A stretch of 64,000 nt of DNA from Cycas panzhihuaensis (taxonomy: Eukaryota; Cycadophyta). Positions 59,314 to 64,000 of this stretch are shown in pieces; the stretch's first letter is position 1, and each line of letters begins with the position of its first letter. Both the position numbers and the translations under genes were made by a program. The stretch covers positions 97,533,741 through 97,597,740 of the forward strand of contig CM041465.1 of NCBI GenBank assembly GCA_023213395.1, given 5' to 3'. The notes under the pieces are model-generated. The model worked only from the letters and a program-made list of their open reading frames with translations, ran no database searches and had not been told where the DNA came from.

Positions 59314-59407
59314 TAGAGCCCTTGTATATTCAATCAATCAAGCAAGTGGTAATCAATGTGATCTATTTATCTTTGTGGTGGGTTTTTTCTTGAAAGGGTT
59401 TCCTACA
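59135..59407 (+). repeat. Element D probable 3' LTR
   Basis: It follows the PPT, ends CCTACA like the LTR of C (CTACA), and contains an (AT)n run in the position of a TATA box. The expected TG start reads TA. No partner LTR is in the window, so the borders are tentative. Confidence 0.5.
59266..59311. repeat. (AT)23 microsatellite
   Basis: 46 bp of uninterrupted AT inside the probable LTR of D. Confidence 0.97.
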
Positions 59408-59528
59408 TAAACCATGTGTACTATGCATATATTTTCTATGTAAATATTGTTTGCTTGTTTTATACAGTTAAAGATTCTACATAATATAAATATGTATGTA
59501 TGCATTTATATTCCTTAATATTTTGTAA

Positions 59529-59730
59529 GTGGGAATATACTTTCTATAAAGTTGAGTCTACTTATCTTTTTATGTTAGTAGAAATCTAGTATTCAAAAAG
59601 TAAATCCACTAACTTTGTCTTTTTGAATGAGTAGAAATTCACTTTACATAAAATGATTCCACTTACTTTATTTTTCATGTAAGTGGATGAGAAAATACTT
59701 CTACTTACTTTTGTTTTTTATCATAAAGCT
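59529..59730. repeat. Imperfect tandem repeat of about 50 bp (4 units)
   Basis: Units starting near 59529, 59579, 59632 and 59684 share AAGTAGAAAT, an AAAGT/AAATG middle and TCCACTTACTTT. Divergence is high. No gene in 59408-60070. Confidence 0.5.
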
Positions 59731-60070
59731 ACTTTACAAAAGTGATTTCCTCCTATATATATGAGGTGTCACTTGTCTTTTGTAAAGATGTTTTATCCAT
59801 TTGAACTAACTAATCATATATAAGAAACCCCTAACCTCATTTATAAGGAAGCATATTTCTTCAGAGTTAAAGAGCTTGAAAAGGTTTGCAAAGAGTGATA
59901 TAATTTTGGATTTATTGAAATCCTTAATACTCTTCAAAAATAGTATAAATCTATTTGGATGGACTTTGTTTCATATGTCTAGCCTTTAGTAGGCAAAAAA
60001 ATGCAATTTGGGCTCTTAAAATGTGAGGAAAATGCATTTAGGTATGAGCATATTTTACTAGAGTACAATC

Positions 60071-60196
60071 AAGCCTATCTTAAATATGACTAGACCTATC
60101 TCAGGTGTGACTAGGACTATCTTAGGTATTACCAGACCTATTTTAGATACAACCAAACCTATCTTAGGTGTGACTAGGCTTATTTCAGGTGTGACT
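60071..60196. repeat. Tandem repeat, 6 x 21 bp
   Basis: Six consecutive 21-bp units with consensus AGACCTATCTTAGGTGTGACT. Since 21 is a multiple of three, the minus strand gives a 7-residue repeat (VTPKIGL-like) in a short ORF. No start context or neighbour suggests a gene. Confidence 0.92.
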
Positions 60197-61023
60197 AAAA
60201 AATGGAAGCCTTCACAGAAAGTGCAATTAAATACTGTAAATATGCTCCACATGACATGAAAATTAATAGGAACATATGTACAAGTATCCTTTAGATATTA
60301 GAAGAAAGAAATTAGGACTTTTAACTAATTTTAATAAATTTTCAAATGACCAAAAAGAGGGCTAGAAAATGAAGAGAAAATAATGGAAAAATAAATTTTG
60401 GAAAGACAAATAGACATGGGAAAGTGAGAAAAACTACCCAAATCTATCTGGGAGACAAGGAGAAGTGCTCAACAATATCAAATATAGTAAGAGGAGTGAA
60501 GAAATTTGGAAAATAACTCAAAATAGAAGCCCAAATATGAAATTGCTCTAAAAACTAAGATTGCATAAGAAATAGATAGAAACATAGGTATATAAGTGGA
60601 ACAAACAGGAAAGAGTAAAGAAGAAGTACTAAGATCTATTTGTGAGACATAAGAGAAGTCCAAGAAGGTTCAAACATAGCTAAGGAAAGAAGAAGATAGT
60701 TGAAGAAATCTTGGGAAGACACCCAAGTCATAAGATATCTTGAAAGTGGTTTTGTAACTAAATGGAGGATAAAATCTCACATCAAAGTCTCTAAAAAATA
60801 TACCAAAGAGTATGCAACAACTAATATTATGCTTAGCAATTATTTATCCTATCCCAAATTGCTGTAACAATGAAGAAAGTACTTAATAGAGCACTATAAA
60901 ATAGAATCTTACAAGAAAACCTAAAATATTTTAAAAATGTAACGTATTTTATTATATATTAAATTTGAAATTGTTTCAGTTGGATTAAGTTTTCACTTTC
61001 CCATTCAATTCAGATTAATATTT

Positions 61024-61035
61024 TGGTATTAGAGC
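61024..61035 (+). other. Element E primer-binding site, initiator Met type
   Basis: TGGTATTAGAGC differs from the standard TGGTATCAGAGC by one C-to-T change and lies upstream of the gag remnant of E. The 5' LTR must end near 61022, but its start is not found. Confidence 0.65.
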
Positions 61036-61179
61036 ATAATTTTTAAAACCCTTGGGAGTTTAGGGATTTTTAGAGGGGAAAAAAAAAAACTTATTATCTT
61101 GTCATATAAAAATATTATATAAAAACTATATTTCAATACTAATTAACTAGTGAACTTTTAATTGAACCTCTTAAGAAAG

Positions 61180-62685
61180 AGTGTAGACAATGAAGGAAAA
61201 TCATTGAACTAGAACAAGAGATAGAGTAAAGATTTTAAAAGATGGAGCAAAATCTTAATCGGATAACTCAACTTGTAGCATAGGTTATTTCTCAATAGGG
61301 TACATCCTCTTTAATAGCCAAAGGCAAGAAGAAGAAAGAAGATAAACCAGTAAAAGAAGAGACAAGTGAAGGTACCCAAGAGGGACCTACAAATAACTAG
61401 CAATATAACAAAGAAGAAGATGATAGTCCTTTGATAATACATCTATTCAAGATAGAGGTAAAACTGGAATTACCTATTTATGATAGAACCCTAGATATTG
61501 AGAAGTTAGATAATTGGTTAGACTAATGAGATACATACTTTTCAATTTATAGGTATAAGAACCAGTAGAGAATTATCTTTACTAGGTTAAAACTCTCCAA
61601 ACATGTATTGATTTGGTGGAATGTATACCGTAAATCCCATAATATGGCTGAAATCATATGGTGACAATTTAAATATTTCATAAAGAAGCAAATTTACCCC
61701 ATTGTATATGAAGAATAGTAGAGGATAAGATGAAAATATTATAGATAAGAAAGAGGCCAAAATGTCCAAGATTACACAACAAAATTTTAGAAGTAAGTTG
61801 TTTTTTTAGGCAACTCTTTACTGGACAAAAATATAATGCTAAAATATATTAGAGGATTACACCAACATATTCAATAAGAACTTCAATTGTTTGAAGTGAA
61901 AAGCTTGATGAAGCCATAAAGAAAGTGATTGCAATAGAGAAGAGGAACAAGAAGATTTACATAGAGAGGAAAAGATTTACACCTCAAGAAGGTAGCAATA
62001 AACCTGCCTAAAGAAAGAAGTTTCTAAGAAAAGTAGGATAGCAGTCAATTAGGGGTTTGGTAAGAAAAAGCAAGCTAATACCACTCAAATCAAAGTCTCT
62101 TGCACACATTACAAACAGACAAGTCATAACATAGAAGATTGTTGGTTTTTACATCCAAAGAAGTGATCTAAGAACAAGGGCAAAGCTATGGAAAAAGGTA
62201 AAGCTTTACTTAATTCTATAGGAGATGAAGATATTTGTAGCACTAAAGGAGCCAATAAAAAGTTGATACTCATGGATAATGTTGAACCTAAAGGCAACCA
62301 TCAGTAGGTTGATCTAGAGATTAGAGAAGAGCTCTTCATGGTGAGAATCTAAGTGAAATAAAGCATGGTTAATACTATTTTTGATAAAGGAAGCTAAAAG
62401 AATTTAATCTTAGAGGCATTATTTAAGAAACTAGGATTAAAGATACATGCACATCCAAAACCATATCCTTTTGGATGGCTGTAAAAAGACTTTGAACTAC
62501 ACGTTACTCACTAATGTAAGTTCAAATTTGTAATTTCATAAAGATTCATTGATGAAGTTGAATGTGAAGTGGTTCTTTTAGATGTTTGTTAAGTTGCATT
62601 TGGTAGCCTAAAATTCTATAGTAGAGATAGAGTCCATCATAGGAGGCTAAGAAAGATTCAACTCATTGAGGACAAAAATGATAGA
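61180..62685 (+). pseudogene. Element E: decayed Ty3/Gypsy gag and protease
   Basis: The Gag core near 61450-61680 reads VKLELPIYDRTLDIEKLDNW, then YFSIYRYKNQ and a LSKHVLIWW block. A zinc-knuckle remnant CTHYKQTSHNIEDCWFLHPKK is at about 62101-62165, with one Cys replaced. The protease region near 62365-62640 keeps LEALFKKLGLKIHAHPKPYP and FIDEVECEVVLLDVC. Stops at former Gln/Arg/Trp codons. RT and INT are absent because element F or a deletion follows. Confidence 0.72.
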
Positions 62686-62984
62686 TGTTAATACATCAAG
62701 GTCATTAGGTTAATTATATGAAGATGACTTTAGGTTAGTTAAGTCACATAGTTAAATGTAATTTCATTTACATTTAAATGTAGTTTCAAGATCATGTCAT
62801 TAGATAGGAAACTCCTTTAGAAACCCTAATGCACGTCCTCTAATATATAAGGCTAAATATGAAAGGGGGAGTCATAATTCTCACCTCTCATTTTTGGTCT
62901 CAATCTTCTTCTCTTCATTTTTCTCTTATTATATACTATTACTTTAGTATAGTGGATTGTGGCAACTAGATCCTTCACCCAACA
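62686..62984 (+). repeat. Element F probable 5' LTR
   Basis: It starts TGTTAATACATC and ends CACCCAACA, with a TATATAAGG box at 62844. Two bases further lies TAGTATTAAAGTT (62987-62999), which equals the Met PBS TGGTATCAGAGCT after four C-to-T/G-to-A changes. It interrupts the protease remnant of E. No second copy is in the window. Confidence 0.5.
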
Positions 62985-62999
62985 ACTAGTATTAAAGTT

Positions 63000-64000
63000 A
63001 TTGTTGACTATATTTCCCCACTAAGCTTATACAGAACTATTAATACCTCTTACTCATAATTCATGTGAGGTTGAGATCTTATTTGAGAACTTTATTTTGT
63101 ATCGGAGAGCTTAAAATTATATTATTTTATATGTTGTTACATTTGATATGTGTGCAAAATTTTAGAGGTAAAAAAGACTTTTTTTAAGTTGCTTGATTAC
63201 CAAAATAACTTCAAACAATATTGAAGGCCTAAAATTTTATAAAAAATTTGACTATCTTAGATTTTGATAAAATTTGATATGAGGGTTGCCCAACCAAAAG
63301 GATCATTTTTGTCTTCTAAAGCATCTATAGATTCAATCTGCAGCAACCAGTTTTAGCTGAAATATATTTTTGCCTATATAGATGATCTACTATTAATTTC
63401 TTTAGATCTGATTGATTTCTACTAAAATTCTTTAAGGGTTTTAGTAGAACTAGGTAAAACATATATTTTGGGTTTAGTCCCATTAAATTTCATTGAGTTT
63501 CAAGTGTAAATTTTTCTAAAAAATATCAAAATTTATAGATGAATAACCTTAGGCATTTTTTTTCAATAAAATTCTTTAAATATAAGCTTAAAATATTTTT
63601 TTTTTTAGCAATCTAGTAGATTTATTCTCAAGACCATTTTGAGATCAATCTTATCAAATTTTATCTACTAATTAATGAGACCTTTGTAGTTTCTTAATGG
63701 CTACTAAATTTGCCTACTCAACCTTACAAAAAATATTTCGAGGGCATTGTAAGTAATTTTTTGGCCATTTTTGAGTTGCTACAGAAGGAAAAGTTGATGT
63801 ATGTATTAAGATAAAGCTTTTGACATACTGAAGTTTGGATTCTGAGAGAGTAAATTTGTAAAGATTTTGCTTTTATGCTTTTTTGGGTAGAAATTTTTTA
63901 TACTTTTTCAAAAATTTGACTTCACTATCTTATCAGAAATAAAATTCTAAATACTTTTTTCTTTTATGACAAATTTTAATTCTATTATTTAGGCCTCTAT
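63000..64000. other. Internal leader of element F or unassigned repeat DNA
   Basis: Very AT-rich with T runs and no ORF over 60 codons. I recognise no domain. Confidence 0.5.

Overview
The window is plant nuclear repeat DNA, most likely from a large-genome seed plant. I see no host gene, tRNA, rRNA or CRISPR array. It consists of LTR retrotransposons inserted into one another, with boundaries set by LTR pairs, primer-binding sites (PBS), polypurine tracts (PPT) and 5-bp target-site duplications (TSD). Species cannot be named from sequence alone.

Layout from oldest to youngest. Element G (+ strand, Ty3/Gypsy, decayed) gives 1-404 and 51962 to about 56550. Inside its reverse-transcriptase (RT) region sits element H (405-51956, - strand, Ty3/Gypsy Tat-like, 2.4-kb LTRs, TSD TATTG/TATTA). 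H received two insertions. Copia element C (2465-7771, + strand, TSD AAAAC) lies in its 3' LTR. Element A (18459-49501, + strand, TSD TATGG, 2.57-kb LTRs) landed in its PBS. Element B (21150-35677, - strand, TSD CGTTT, 2.5-kb LTRs) landed in the leader of A. Removing inserts, A is about 16.5 kb, H about 15.2 kb and B 14.5 kb. To the right are decayed pieces of a copia element D (about 56905-59407), a Ty3 element E (about 61024-62685) and an LTR-plus-PBS of element F (62686 onward).

A and B are close relatives and share one plan: LTR, PBS (TGGCGACC...), gag, aspartic protease (AP), RT, Ty3-type RNase H, integrase (INT), a spacer holding a gene on the opposite strand, a second RNase H of archaeal/plant type (aRH), PPT, LTR. 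A second RNase H and antisense extra ORFs are hallmarks of the Tat (Ogre/Grande-like) lineage. In A the antisense gene shows a plant-mobile-domain (PMD)-like exon, an acidic low-complexity exon and a coiled-coil exon, with plausible GT-AG introns and a TATATAA box. B has lost the PMD part but keeps the TATA box, one intron and the coiled-coil exon. gag-pol is broken in both, but the aRH ORF is open with all four catalytic acids in both.

The AT-rich flanks (G, H, C, D, E, F) are CpG-poor and full of TAG/TAA/TGA codons that look like deaminated CAG/CAA/CGA. The A/B block is GC- and CpG-rich, so the sharp composition steps near 18.46 kb and 49.50 kb are insertion borders of a younger element. 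None of the elements looks capable of moving on its own.
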